From Lachnospiraceae bacterium (GTDB lineage Bacteria > Bacillota > Clostridia > Lachnospirales > Lachnospiraceae): a DNA stretch of 64,000 nucleotides. Positions within the stretch are counted from its first letter, which is position 1; each line of letters opens with the position of its first letter. The position numbers were made by a program, and so were the translations under genes. This document shows positions 1-8,423 of this stretch, piece after piece. The notes below the pieces were generated by a model, which saw only the letters and a list, made by a program, of their open reading frames with translations, did no database searches and had not been told where the DNA came from. Where the stretch lies: assembly GCA_017935565.1 (NCBI GenBank), contig JAGBHK010000008.1, forward strand, positions 1 to 64,000, written 5' to 3'.

Positions 1-2
1 AA

Positions 3-806
3 GCAGGTTTAATGTTTTTACGTCCATTCACTGATAGAATTCGTGCAACAGTAAGCCTTAAAGAGCAAACAATGGACGTTCAACCGCAAAGCGTTATTAC
101 AAAAGATAATGTTACAATTAGAATTGATACTGTTGTTTTCTTCCAAATTACAGATGCTCAAAAAGCTGTATATGAAATTGAAAATTTGCAAAACGGTATT
201 AGGTATTTAACAACAACTACAATTCGTGATGTTGTTGGCAAAATGGATTTAGATAGCACATTTAGTTCAAGAGAAGAAATAAATTTAAAATTACGTCAAA
301 CACTTGACGAAGCAACTGATAAATGGGGATGTAAAGTAAATCGTGTTGAAATCAAAGACATTAACCCACCAAAAGACATTAGAGATGCGATGGAAAAACA
401 AATGAATGCTGAAAGAACAAAACGTTCTTCTATCTTACTTGCTGAAGGTGAAAAAGAATCAGCTATTAGAATCGCTGAAGGTCAAAAAGAAGCTAGAATT
501 CTTGAAGCTGAAGCTGATAGAGAAACAAACATTAAAAGAGCTGAAGGTATTAGACAAGCAAAAATATTAGAAGCAACTGGTGAAGCTGAAGCTATTGAAA
601 GAATTGCCGAAGCTAAATCAAGAGAAATTGAAGTTGTATATGGTGCAATCAAAAACGCTCAACCTGACGATAAATTAGTAGCATTAAAATCACTTGAAGC
701 ACTTGAAAAAGTTGCAAATGGTAGCGCAAATAAAGTATTTATTCCATTTGATACAACTAAAGCACTTGGTGCATTAGGTACTATGAAAGAAATAACAAAA
801 GACTAA
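3..806 (+). CDS. SPFH/Band 7 (prohibitin-like) protein, 5' end cut by window edge
   Basis: C-terminal part of an SPFH-domain membrane-scaffold protein of the stomatin/flotillin type. The reading frame is open to the left edge (codons for Ala-Gly-Leu precede the first ATG at 12), and SPFH proteins normally carry an N-terminal membrane anchor that is missing here, so the true start lies outside the window. Visible are the end of the SPFH core (VQPQSVITKDNVTIRIDTVV, then IRDVVGKMDLD and ...REEIN) and, from about residue 125, a long Ala/Glu/Arg-rich coiled coil with AEGEKE, AEGQKE and AEADRE repeats typical of flotillin/HflK-like proteins. Such proteins oligomerise at the inner membrane and organise membrane domains; the specific role here is unknown. 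All Gln codons are CAA. Followed by a strong hairpin terminator. Confidence 0.9.
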   Translation, partial: AGLMFLRPFTDRIRATVSLKEQTMDVQPQSVITKDNVTIRIDTVVFFQITDAQKAVYEIENLQNGIRYLTTTTIRDVVGKMDLDSTFSSREEINLKLRQTLDEATDKWGCKVNRVEIKDINPPKDIRDAMEKQMNAERTKRSSILLAEGEKESAIRIAEGQKEARILEAEADRETNIKRAEGIRQAKILEATGEAEAIERIAEAKSREIEVVYGAIKNAQPDDKLVALKSLEALEKVANGSANKVFIPFDTTKALGALGTMKEITKD

Positions 807-811
807 TAAAC

Positions 812-838
812 AAAAAACCTGGCTAAGCCAGGTTTTTT
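812..838 (+). terminator. Rho-independent terminator of the SPFH gene
   Basis: Perfect 12-bp stem (812-823 with 827-838) with a TAA loop, built as A6-CCTGGC / GCCAGG-T6. It sits 5 bases after the stop codon. The flanking A and T runs mean it could also act on the other strand. Confidence 0.9.
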
Positions 839-880
839 CATTAACTATTCGTTATTCACTATTATTTATTATCTACTATT

Positions 881-914
881 TTTAAAAACAAGAGAAAAAT
901 CTCTTGTTTTTAAA
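881..914 (-). terminator. Terminator of the rseP operon
   Basis: 14-bp perfect inverted repeat (881-894 with 901-914) around CAAGAG/CTCTTG with a T5 run in the minus-strand 3' arm. It overlaps the rseP stop codon (910-912), so the stop lies inside the stem. Confidence 0.8.
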
Positions 915-2163
915 ATAGTTTTATTATGTCTCCTACCGTTACTATCAATGCAACTGTTATTAATAACGCAAAACCAATAAGTTGTATTGTTATTTCTGTT
1001 TTTTCTTTCATCGGTTTTCTTCTAATCAATTCTATTAATAATATTAAAAATTTACCACCATCAAGTGCAGGTACAGGAAGCAAATTAAATATTCCTAAAC
1101 TCAAACTTATGGCTGACATTAACAAGAACAAATTAGTCAATTTTTCTGTTGACGATATTTCTTGTGCTATTCCAACAGGTCCCATAACTTGCACATTTTC
1201 CATTTTCCCCGTAAACATTTGAATCATTGCCATTATATTCGCATTAAAATAATAACCAGTTTCATCAATAGCATAATATAAATTTTCAAATATATTTGCA
1301 TCTTCTTTTCTTTCATATTCAACATCGAAATCTTTAATTTCATACGATGATGGTGTCAATAAATAGTCTTTAACATCGCCTTCTGTATCTTCAAATACAA
1401 ATTTCATTTCTTTGTTAGGATTATCACGAATTATATCAATATATTCTTCAATCCTCAAATTTTCAGATTCATTAATTGAAATTATTTTGTAACCAGGTAA
1501 TAGCTTTGCTTTTTCAGCAGCAGAATTTTTTTCAACACTTTTAATAATATTGTTTTCCGAATCAAAAACAACTCCTAAAAGTCCAATTTCCTTCATTGGT
1601 ATATTTGCCATTATTTCTTGTTCTTGGCCATCTCTCTCAATTAAAAACACCATACCGTTTGGATTCTCTTTTGTAATCAATTCTTGAACATGATTAGCTG
1701 TTACAGTCTTTTTACCATTTATTGCTTTAATTGTATCTCCCGCTCTTATTCCTGCTTTATAAATAGCTGTATCTTCAGCCACTTCTACTAAAGTGGTTGT
1801 TATATATGTGTTATCAACAAGACACACTCCACAATAAACAGCAAGTGCAAAAACTATATTTACAGTTGCACCTGCAACTATTATAAGCATTCGTTGCCAA
1901 ATAGGCTTATTATTAAATGCTCTTGGATCATCGCTTCTTTCGTCTTCACCTTCAAGCTGTACAAATCCTCCAAAAGGAAATAATCTAATTGTATATTCCG
2001 TTTCACCTTTTTGTTTACAAAATAATTTTTTACCAAAACCAATCGAAAATTTATGGACTTTTACATTACAAGCTTTTGCAACTAAAAAATGTCCTAATTC
2101 GTGAATTGTTATCAATGTTCCGAGCACTATTATAATTTTAATCGCACCCCAAATAAAACCCAT
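910..2163 (-). CDS. rseP: RseP-family site-2 intramembrane zinc metalloprotease
   Basis: M50 membrane protease that cuts anti-sigma factors or other membrane substrates within the bilayer. Zinc motif HELGH lies at residues 21-25 in the first membrane segment. A second membrane segment is near 91-115, two PDZ-like segments cover about 125-265, and the C-terminal NLLPVPALDGG motif supplies the third zinc ligand, followed by a last membrane helix. 417 residues is normal for the family. GGAGGA lies 8 bases before the ATG. It is the last gene of pyrH-frr-uppS-cdsA-rseP. In most Firmicutes dxr lies between cdsA and rseP and ispG follows; neither is present here (only 21 bases separate cdsA and rseP). 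Confidence 0.95.
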   Translation of the reverse strand: MGFIWGAIKIIIVLGTLITIHELGHFLVAKACNVKVHKFSIGFGKKLFCKQKGETEYTIRLFPFGGFVQLEGEDERSDDPRAFNNKPIWQRMLIIVAGATVNIVFALAVYCGVCLVDNTYITTTLVEVAEDTAIYKAGIRAGDTIKAINGKKTVTANHVQELITKENPNGMVFLIERDGQEQEIMANIPMKEIGLLGVVFDSENNIIKSVEKNSAAEKAKLLPGYKIISINESENLRIEEYIDIIRDNPNKEMKFVFEDTEGDVKDYLLTPSSYEIKDFDVEYERKEDANIFENLYYAIDETGYYFNANIMAMIQMFTGKMENVQVMGPVGIAQEISSTEKLTNLFLLMSAISLSLGIFNLLPVPALDGGKFLILLIELIRRKPMKEKTEITIQLIGFALLITVALIVTVGDIIKLF

Positions 2164-2184
2164 TTATAGTCTCCTCCTCACGAA

Positions 2185-3006
2185 TTATAGTATTCCCATA
2201 TTAAGTAAAGTTAAACAAGCATATACTAATGGCGATATTAATAATATGCTATCAAACCTATCAAGTATTCCTCCATGGCCAGGCATTATTTCACTATAAT
2301 CTTTTATCTCACAAAATCTCTTGATTGAAGAAGCTGCAAAGTCACCAATTTGTGAAACTATACTTACCAAGAAACCTAAGCTTCCTATTAATATATAATT
2401 TATTTCTAATCCATCAATATTATTATTTAAGAAATATGTGTAAATTAAGAAAAACGCAATACATCCAGTCACTCCACCAATACAACCTTCTATTGATTTT
2501 TTAGGACTAATTTTTGAAAACTTGTGTTTTCCAATTGCCATTCCAACAAGATATGCAAATGTATCAGTTATCCATGCCCCACCAAAAATAAACCATATCA
2601 AATAATCACCATAAGGCATAACTTTTGTATAACATATAAAACTAAATAAATATGTTATATATAAAATACCCATTAGTGTAATAGAAATATCAAAAACATC
2701 ATATTTAATGTTGGTCAATATTGATGTGCAAAATGCAATAAATAGCAATAACGGAAGCATTAGCAATACTATCATAATCAATATATCTTTAGAAAGATAT
2801 CCTATTCCTAATAAAACAATTGTTGAAAGATATCCTATAAATGATATTGGTTTTAATCCTTTTTTCTTAACAGCTGCATAGAATTCCCATAAAGCTATAT
2901 TGGAAATTACTGCAACTGCTAAATTAAATATAAATTGATTTTTTTGTACTAATACAAAAGCAAGTATTCCTAGCCCAACTATTGTCGAAATAATTCTTTT
3001 CAGCAT
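2185..3006 (-). CDS. cdsA: Phosphatidate cytidylyltransferase
   Basis: Makes CDP-diacylglycerol from phosphatidic acid and CTP, the branch point of phospholipid synthesis, in the cytoplasmic membrane. The protein is almost entirely hydrophobic with about eight membrane helices. The C-terminal family signature is intact: SSIKRF...KD.....PGHGG followed by LDRFDS near residues 228-255. 273 residues is the usual length. AGGAGG precedes the ATG. Sits 18 bases after uppS, consistent with co-transcription. Confidence 0.96.
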   Translation of the reverse strand: MLKRIISTIVGLGILAFVLVQKNQFIFNLAVAVISNIALWEFYAAVKKKGLKPISFIGYLSTIVLLGIGYLSKDILIMIVLLMLPLLLFIAFCTSILTNIKYDVFDISITLMGILYITYLFSFICYTKVMPYGDYLIWFIFGGAWITDTFAYLVGMAIGKHKFSKISPKKSIEGCIGGVTGCIAFFLIYTYFLNNNIDGLEINYILIGSLGFLVSIVSQIGDFAASSIKRFCEIKDYSEIMPGHGGILDRFDSILLISPLVYACLTLLNMGIL

Positions 3007-3024
3007 TTTATACCTCCTATAGTA

Positions 3025-3714
3025 CTACTTTCCAAAGTTTCTCTTTCTATTATTAAATTCATCAATAGCTTTGTCTAATTCTTTTTCATCAAAATCAGGC
3101 CACAACACATCTGTAAAATAAAATTCCGAATATGCCGATTGCCATATCAAAAAGCCACTAAGCCTTTGCTCGCCCGCAGTTCTTATAATCAAATCTGGAT
3201 CAGGCGAATCGTATGTATACATATATCTATTAACCGCTTCTTCTGTAATATCAACAATTCCATCATCTTTCATTTTTTGTATTGCATGAACAATTTCTGC
3301 TCTACCGCCATAATTTATCGCAACATTTACAGTTAATCCTGTTTTATTTTTAGTTCTTTCTTCTATTTTTAATATTCCTTCTTGCAAATCTTTTGGAAGT
3401 CCATTTATATCTCCAACAAGTCTTATTCTAACATCATCATTTTCAAATCGTTTGTCAAAATCTGATATATTTTCTGCAAGAAGCTTCATTAAATAATTAA
3501 CTTCTTCTTCTGAACGCTTCCAGTTTTCTGTCGAAAAAGCATATACCGTTAAGTATTTAACACCACGCTCTTGACATGCAATAGCTATTTTTTCAAGCGC
3601 TTTTGCGCCTTGGCTATGACCTACATTAGTTGGCAATAATCTTTTTCTTGCCCACCTTCTATTTCCGTCCATAATCATAGCAATATGTGTAGGAATAATT
3701 CTGTCCATCAGCAT
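3025..3714 (-). CDS. uppS: Undecaprenyl diphosphate synthase (cis-prenyltransferase)
   Basis: Condenses isopentenyl diphosphate onto farnesyl diphosphate to make the C55 lipid carrier for cell-wall synthesis. The catalytic Asp motif HIAMIMDGNRRWA and the C-terminal signature RTAGEQRLSGFLIWQSAYSE are present. The frame is open to an ATG at 3729, but an AAGGG ribosome-binding site lies inside that extension, 7 bases before the ATG at 3714, so 3714 is preferred (ATG at 3708 is a further alternative). Only a few bases follow frr, so the two are translationally close. Confidence 0.95.
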   Translation of the reverse strand: MLMDRIIPTHIAMIMDGNRRWARKRLLPTNVGHSQGAKALEKIAIACQERGVKYLTVYAFSTENWKRSEEEVNYLMKLLAENISDFDKRFENDDVRIRLVGDINGLPKDLQEGILKIEERTKNKTGLTVNVAINYGGRAEIVHAIQKMKDDGIVDITEEAVNRYMYTYDSPDPDLIIRTAGEQRLSGFLIWQSAYSEFYFTDVLWPDFDEKELDKAIDEFNNRKRNFGK

Positions 3715-3732
3715 AACACAACCCTTCATATT

Positions 3733-4278
3733 TTATACAGACATTATTTCTTTCTCTTTATCATCATATGCTTTATCAATTAAACCAACATATTTATCTG
3801 TTAATTTTTGAATTTGATCTTCAGCACTTCTTAAATCGTCTTCTGTGATTTCAGATACTTTTTGTTTTGCTTTAAATTCTTCTATTCCATCTCTTCTAAT
3901 ACTTCTTATTGCAACTTTTGCATCTTCAACCATTTTTTTAATGTCTTTAACTAATTCTTTTCTTCTTTCTTCTGTTAAATCTGGAAATACTAATCTTATC
4001 ATTTTTCCATCATTATTTGGATTTATTCCAATATCAGATTTTTGAATTTCTTTTTCAATTTCTTTTAATACACTAGCATCCCATGGTTGAATTGTTATCA
4101 TTCTTGCTTCTGGAACCATTATATTAGCTAATTGGTTAATTGGTGTTGGAGCACCATAATAATCAACCATTATTTTATCTAATATTTTAGGATTAGCTCT
4201 TCCAGCTCTAACATTACCTAATTGATCTTCTAATACTGCTAAAGATTTTTTCATTTTTTCTTCAATATGACTATACAT
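3733..4278 (-). CDS. frr: Ribosome recycling factor
   Basis: Splits post-termination ribosomes together with EF-G. 181 residues against the usual about 185. The N-terminal helix reads MKKSLAVLEDQLGNVRAGRA and a conserved IRSIRRDG lies near residue 123. Follows pyrH by 24 bases in the conserved pyrH-frr order. AGGAG precedes the ATG. Gln codons are all CAA, as in the rest of the left-hand block. Confidence 0.97.
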   Translation of the reverse strand: MYSHIEEKMKKSLAVLEDQLGNVRAGRANPKILDKIMVDYYGAPTPINQLANIMVPEARMITIQPWDASVLKEIEKEIQKSDIGINPNNDGKMIRLVFPDLTEERRKELVKDIKKMVEDAKVAIRSIRRDGIEEFKAKQKVSEITEDDLRSAEDQIQKLTDKYVGLIDKAYDDKEKEIMSV

Positions 4279-4302
4279 AAATTTATTCTCCTTTTTAATA
4301 AT

Positions 4303-5013
4303 TTATTCTCTTACATAAGTTCCTATGTTTTCACCACAAACTGCTTTTATAACATTATCTGTATCGGATAATGCAAATATCATAGTTTCTATATGATTAT
4401 CTCTGCATAAAGATGCAGCTGTTGAGTCCATAACCTTTAGATTTTTGTTTAAAATTTCTGTATAAGAAATTTCATCATATTTAACAGCGTTTGGATTTTC
4501 CTTAGGATCAGAGTCATATACTCCATCTATAGTTTTTCCAAACAATATTATTTCTGCGTTTATTTCAGTTGCACGAAGTGCAGCACAAGTATCTGTTGAG
4601 AAGAACGGATTTCCTGTACCACCTGAGAATATAACAACTCTTCCTTTTTCTAAATGTCTAACTGCTTTTCTCCTTATATACAATTCAGCAATTTGTCTCA
4701 TTTCGATAGAAGATTGTAATCTTGTGTCTAAACCTCTATATTCAAGTGCATCTTGAAGCGCTTGGCCATTCATTATTGTAGCTAGCATCCCCATATAGTC
4801 TGCTGTTGTTCTTTCCATGTCGACTGCTTTTCTTCCCCTCCAGAAGTTTCCACCACCTACAACAATTGCAACTTCAACACCCATGTCTGCAACTTTTTTA
4901 ATACTATCACAAACTTTTCCTAATGTTTCAGAATCAATTCCAAATCCTTTTTCACCTGCCAATGCTTCTCCACTTAATTTAAGTAAAATTCTTTTATACT
5001 TTGGTTTTGGCAT
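4303..5013 (-). CDS. pyrH: UMP kinase
   Basis: Hexameric amino-acid-kinase-fold enzyme that phosphorylates UMP to UDP. Visible: [12 protein letters not shown] at the N terminus, [26 protein letters not shown] and [11 protein letters not shown]. 236 residues, normal for the family. AGGGAGG lies 7 bases before the ATG. First gene of the pyrH-frr-uppS-cdsA-rseP operon; rpsB-tsf, normally directly upstream, is separated here by two inserted genes and by terminators. Confidence 0.97.
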   Translation of the reverse strand: MPKPKYKRILLKLSGEALAGEKGFGIDSETLGKVCDSIKKVADMGVEVAIVVGGGNFWRGRKAVDMERTTADYMGMLATIMNGQALQDALEYRGLDTRLQSSIEMRQIAELYIRRKAVRHLEKGRVVIFSGGTGNPFFSTDTCAALRATEINAEIILFGKTIDGVYDSDPKENPNAVKYDEISYTEILNKNLKVMDSTAASLCRDNHIETMIFALSDTDNVIKAVCGENIGTYVRE

Positions 5014-5045
5014 AATTTACCTCCCTATATTATTTTACTACATAA

Positions 5046-5074
5046 TTTATATCATATTTTCAGCTATAAATAAA
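5046..5074 (-). promoter_or_regulatory. Possible sigma-A promoter for pyrH operon
   Basis: TTTATT (5069-5074) and TATAAA (5046-5051) on the minus strand with a 17-base spacer, about 30 bases before the pyrH ATG. The -35 match is imperfect in an AT-rich region, so this is only moderately supported. Confidence 0.45.
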
Positions 5075-5089
5075 CTTTTTTATTAAAAT

Positions 5090-6055
5090 TTATTTAGATT
5101 CTGATATATTTTCTATAGTTTTACTAATTATTCTATTTACAGCTTCTATACTGTTAAAAGCATTATGTGGTGTTATAACTACATTTTCATTTTCTAACAA
5201 ACGTTTGCTTTCAGCGATTAATTTTCCAGCCTTTTCTATAGGAGAATTAAATATATTCTCTTCTAGTAATAACTCTTCACCCTCAATAACATCAAGCCCC
5301 ACACCTGAAAGTGTTCCATCTTCTAATGCTTTTAGAACAACTTCTGTATCTACCAAGCCTCCACGTGCTGTGTTTATCAAAACTGCGCCTTTTTTTAATT
5401 TCTTTATACTATCAGCATTTATCATGTGATACGTGTAATCATTAAGAGGTACATGTAACGATATTATATCTGACTCTTTATAAATTTCATCTAGTGAAAC
5501 ATATTTGAAGTTTATAAGTTCTGCTAAAAATTCATCTTCTTTAATATCATAAACTCTAACATGCATACCAAAACTCTTAGCCATTCTAGCAACATGAAGC
5601 CCAATTCGCCCACCGCCAATAATACCAAGGGTTTTATCTTCTAAATCAAACCCTTGAATTCCATCTGGTGAAAAGTTGCCATTTATAGTTCTAATATATG
5701 ATTTATGAATTTTTCTGGATAAAGATAATATCAATGCAAAAGTATGCTCTGCAACCGTATTTTCGCCATATAAAGGAACATTTTTAATTGCAATATCTCT
5801 TTCTTTACAATAGTTAGCATCTATGTGATCCACACCTGTTGAACGTGTAGTAATCGTCTTTAAATTAGTCATTTTTTCTAAAATATCTTTTGATACTTTA
5901 GAATGAACAAATACAGAAATAATATCTGCATCTTTAAATCTATCAATATCAACATCTTGAATTTCTTCTTCAAAAAATACTAAATCATTATCTTTAAAAG
6001 CTTCTTCAAACATATTTCTTTCATGTTCTGTTGTTTCAAAAAAAGCTATTTTCAT
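5090..6055 (-). CDS. D-isomer-specific 2-hydroxyacid dehydrogenase (D-lactate dehydrogenase-like)
   Basis: NAD-dependent dehydrogenase of the D-2-hydroxyacid family, probably reducing pyruvate or a related 2-oxoacid. The Rossmann motif GIIGGGRIG is central, followed by VRVYDIK (Asp typical of NAD preference), HVPLNDYTYHMI, the catalytic Arg in NTARGGLVD, and the catalytic His in ITPHNAF. The frame extends upstream to 6112, but GAGGTGA lies 5 bases before the ATG at 6055, giving 321 residues beginning MKIAFFETTEHERN. It lies between tsf and pyrH, where Firmicutes normally have nothing, so it is an insertion in a conserved block. The exact substrate cannot be read from sequence. Confidence 0.85.
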   Translation of the reverse strand: MKIAFFETTEHERNMFEEAFKDNDLVFFEEEIQDVDIDRFKDADIISVFVHSKVSKDILEKMTNLKTITTRSTGVDHIDANYCKERDIAIKNVPLYGENTVAEHTFALILSLSRKIHKSYIRTINGNFSPDGIQGFDLEDKTLGIIGGGRIGLHVARMAKSFGMHVRVYDIKEDEFLAELINFKYVSLDEIYKESDIISLHVPLNDYTYHMINADSIKKLKKGAVLINTARGGLVDTEVVLKALEDGTLSGVGLDVIEGEELLLEENIFNSPIEKAGKLIAESKRLLENENVVITPHNAFNSIEAVNRIISKTIENISESK

Positions 6056-6128
6056 ACAAATCACCTCACATATTAATATTAGCATATTTAATAATTTATA
6101 GCCATAATTCACATTATTTTCTTAAATT

Positions 6129-6163
6129 AAAAAGAAAAAAGCTACTTGCAAAATGCAAGTAGC
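6129..6163 (-). terminator. Terminator of the GC-rich SH3-like gene
   Basis: 10-bp perfect stem GCTACTTGCA / TGCAAGTAGC (6141-6150 with 6154-6163) with an AAA loop; on the minus strand it is followed by a T6 run (6135-6140). It closes the single-gene unit 6174-6755. Confidence 0.88.
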
Positions 6164-6173
6164 AAAACTTGAA

Positions 6174-6755
6174 TCACTCAATCGGGATATCGATGTACTT
6201 TGCGGTAACGTATCGCTGCACATAGATATCACCCTTCTTCATCCTAATCGGGTAATATTCGTTACCCTGCTCATCTTCCACAATTTCACCATTGATTTCC
6301 ACTTCATCGCCAGCATGAAGAATCTTGTCACCCTTAGATTCTCCTTCATCGAAGACACTCTTAGGTTCATAGCGCGCCCAGACCTGCCAGCCTTCGCCGA
6401 CAATGCCAATGGTAATCTTATCAGTAGATACATTGCTTCCAGGCACAGAGGGAATCTGACCAGGAGCGTTTGGAATCTGAGTTCCAGTGCCCAGGTTGTG
6501 CTCACCCGTTTCGATGAACAAGGCGCCAAACTCATCACCATACTTGACAACCAGCCAGCCATCGTATTCACCAATGACAGTCACAACCATACCAGCGAAC
6601 AGCTGATACCGCTGGTTAACAGAAACATTGCCGAAGGGAGTGGTGTTAGCTACAGTGTCATTGCCGAGCGTAATGGTTTTGCTTTCGGCGGATGCGGTGC
6701 ACAGCACAGAAAACATCATCACAAGAGCCACGATCAGAATGCAGAGCTTCTTCAT
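6174..6755 (-). CDS. Secreted SH3-like protein, compositionally foreign
   Basis: 193 residues with a clear signal peptide (MKKLCILIVALVMMFSVLCT, cleavage near ASAES). The mature part has two beta-rich segments resembling bacterial SH3 folds (about 30-80, with GMVVTVIGEYDGWLVVKYGD, and about 115-190) joined by a Pro/Gly/Asn linker (IPNAPGQIPSVPG). Function unknown; probably cell-surface or extracellular. It uses CTG, CGG, CAG and GCC-type codons and is roughly half G+C by eye, unlike its AT-rich neighbours. It has its own consensus promoter and terminator and lies between tsf and the dehydrogenase. GGAGG precedes the ATG. Recent acquisition is likely (inference). Confidence 0.8.
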   Translation of the reverse strand: MKKLCILIVALVMMFSVLCTASAESKTITLGNDTVANTTPFGNVSVNQRYQLFAGMVVTVIGEYDGWLVVKYGDEFGALFIETGEHNLGTGTQIPNAPGQIPSVPGSNVSTDKITIGIVGEGWQVWARYEPKSVFDEGESKGDKILHAGDEVEINGEIVEDEQGNEYYPIRMKKGDIYVQRYVTAKYIDIPIE

Positions 6756-6795
6756 ATAGAAATACCTCCATTTTGTTATTTGTTCTCCAGATAAT

Positions 6796-6824
6796 ATTAT
6801 ACCTTAATTTACATAATCTGTCAA
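6796..6824 (-). promoter_or_regulatory. Consensus sigma-A promoter for the SH3-like gene
   Basis: TTGACA (6819-6824), a 17-base spacer and TATAAT (6796-6801) on the minus strand: a perfect match to the consensus, about 40 bases before the ATG of the 6174-6755 gene. Confidence 0.92.
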
Positions 6825-6835
6825 TGTATTTAAAC

Positions 6836-6869
6836 TACAAAAAATCCCTTGGAATTTTCTCCAAGGGAT
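6836..6869 (-). terminator. Terminator of rpsB-tsf
   Basis: 10-bp stem ATCCCTTGGA / TCCAAGGGAT (6844-6853 with 6860-6869), followed on the minus strand by T6 (bases 6839-6844 are the A run on plus). It lies just after the tsf stop and separates rpsB-tsf from everything downstream. Confidence 0.88.
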
Positions 6870-6875
6870 AATCTA

Positions 6876-7523
6876 TTAACCATTAATTTGTTTCATTACT
6901 TCGTCAGCAAAGTTTTCTTCTTTCTTTTGAATTCCTTCGCCTCTTTCAAATCTTACAAATCTTCTGATTGTTATGTTTTCACCGATATTTGCAATTTTAT
7001 CTGTTAATAATTTTCCAATTGTAATATCTGGATTCTTAACAAAATCTTGTTCTAATAAGCAAATTTCTTTAAAGAATTTATCAATTCTTCCAGCTACCAT
7101 TTTTTCAGCAATTTCAGCTGGTTTTCCTTCATTCATAGCTTGAGCTTTGATAATTTCTTTTTCTTTCTCAACTACGTCTGCTGGAACTTCTTCTCTTCTT
7201 ACATATTCTGGTTTTGCAGCTGCAATTTGCATTGCAACGTCTTTAACGAATTCTCTGAATTCTGGGTTTTTAGCAGCAAAGTCTGTTTCAATGTTAACTT
7301 CTACTAATACACCAATTCTACCATCACCATGAATATAGCTATCAACTAAACCTTCAGCAGCAATTCTTCCCGCTTTTTTAGCTGCTTTTACAACTCCTCT
7401 TTCTCTTAGTAATTCTGCTGCTTTTTCCATGTTACCATCTGTTTCTTCTAAAACTCTTTTGCATTCCATCATACCAGCACCAGTCATTTCTCTAAGTTCT
7501 CTTACTTGTTCTGCAGATATCAT
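6876..7523 (-). CDS. tsf: Elongation factor Ts, short form
   Basis: Nucleotide exchange factor for EF-Tu. The N-terminal UBA-like domain ([19 protein letters not shown]) and the core motif [10 protein letters not shown] are intact, followed by [13 protein letters not shown]...[10 protein letters not shown]. At 215 residues it is of the short type known from Thermus, cyanobacteria and some Clostridia, with one core subdomain, rather than the roughly 280-310-residue type of E. coli and many Firmicutes. Co-transcribed with rpsB (18-base gap), with its own terminator. AAGGAGG precedes the ATG. Gln codons are CAA. Confidence 0.95.
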   Translation of the reverse strand: MISAEQVRELREMTGAGMMECKRVLEETDGNMEKAAELLRERGVVKAAKKAGRIAAEGLVDSYIHGDGRIGVLVEVNIETDFAAKNPEFREFVKDVAMQIAAAKPEYVRREEVPADVVEKEKEIIKAQAMNEGKPAEIAEKMVAGRIDKFFKEICLLEQDFVKNPDITIGKLLTDKIANIGENITIRRFVRFERGEGIQKKEENFADEVMKQING

Positions 7524-7541
7524 ATCATTTTCCTCCTTATA

Positions 7542-8288
7542 TTATTCTTGTACTTCTTCTACAGCTTCTTCTGTTTCTTCAGCTGCTTGTGGCGCAACAT
7601 AAGCTTCACCTTGTTTAGATTCGATAACAGCATTAGCCATAGCTTCAACTATTAACTTAATAGCTCTGATTGCATCGTCATTACCTGGAATAACATAATC
7701 AACGTCTTCTGGATTACAGTTTGTATCAACTAATCCGAAAACTGGAATTCCTAATTTTCTAGCTTCTAAAATAGCAATTCTTTCTTTCTTAGGGTCTACT
7801 ACGAACATAGCTCCTGGAATTTCAGTCATATCTTTAATTCCACCTAAGTTTTTCTCTAATTTTTCAATTTCTTGTTTTAATTTACTAACTTCTTTCTTTG
7901 GAAGAACATCAAATGTTCCATCAGCTTCCATAGCTTCTAATTCTTTTAATCTGTTAACTCTTCTTCTAATTGTTCCAAAGTTTGTTAACATACCACCTAA
8001 CCATCTTTCGTTAACGTAGTACATACCACATCTTTCAGCTTCTGTCTTAACTGCATCCTGTGCCTGCTTCTTTGTACCAACAAAAAGAATTTCGCCACCT
8101 TCAGCTGCGATATCAGCGATAGCCTTGTAAGCTTCGTCTACCTTACCAACTGACTTCTGTAAGTCGATGATATAGATACCATTTCTTTCTGTGTAGATGT
8201 ACTCTGCCATCTTAGGGTTCCATCTTCTTGTCTGATGTCCAAAGTGAACACCTGCTTCTAATAACTGTTTCATTGAAATAACGCTCAT
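7542..8288 (-). CDS. rpsB: 30S ribosomal protein S2
   Basis: S2 binds the small-subunit head/platform junction and recruits S1. Conserved starts and motifs include [50 protein letters not shown] and GLVDTNCNP; the tail is Glu-rich. 248 residues. GGAGG lies 7 bases before the ATG. Odd feature: Gln codons at residues 8, 19, 44, 75 and 77 are CAG, whereas all later ones are CAA, and Leu/Lys usage shifts to TTA/AAA near residue 85-95. The 5' third therefore resembles genes to the right of the window and the remainder resembles genes to the left. Confidence 0.97.
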   Translation of the reverse strand: MSVISMKQLLEAGVHFGHQTRRWNPKMAEYIYTERNGIYIIDLQKSVGKVDEAYKAIADIAAEGGEILFVGTKKQAQDAVKTEAERCGMYYVNERWLGGMLTNFGTIRRRVNRLKELEAMEADGTFDVLPKKEVSKLKQEIEKLEKNLGGIKDMTEIPGAMFVVDPKKERIAILEARKLGIPVFGLVDTNCNPEDVDYVIPGNDDAIRAIKLIVEAMANAVIESKQGEAYVAPQAAEETEEAVEEVQE

Positions 8289-8418
8289 TTTCTTACCTCC
8301 ATTGGTTTTCTAATATTTTTTTCTTTCATACGCTTCAACTTTTAAGGGAACCTCGAGCTAAAAAGGCACCATCCTTAAAATCCACATATGTGTTTACTAC
8401 GGCCACAATTAGCCGACC
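8289..8418 (-). promoter_or_regulatory. Structured 5' leader of rpsB (possible S2 autoregulatory site)
   Basis: About 130 bases of untranslated leader lie between the promoter and rpsB. On the minus strand it can form a GGC/GCC hairpin near 8401-8418 and a longer hairpin in which TTTTAAGG (near 8370-8380) pairs with CCTTAAAA (near 8339-8347). Ribosomal-protein operons commonly use such leaders for feedback control. I do not recognise a named family, so the role is inference. Confidence 0.45.
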
Positions 8419-8423
8419 TTATG

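Noticed and set aside
12-14. ATG at position 12 as the start of the SPFH gene
   Set aside because: The frame is open to the window edge and the usual N-terminal membrane anchor is missing, so the gene is truncated by the window.
6153-6794. Plus-strand ORF of 213 codons opposite the SH3-like gene
   Set aside because: It is the antisense of a gene with signal peptide, ribosome-binding site, promoter and terminator. Its translation has no recognisable domain and no ribosome-binding site.
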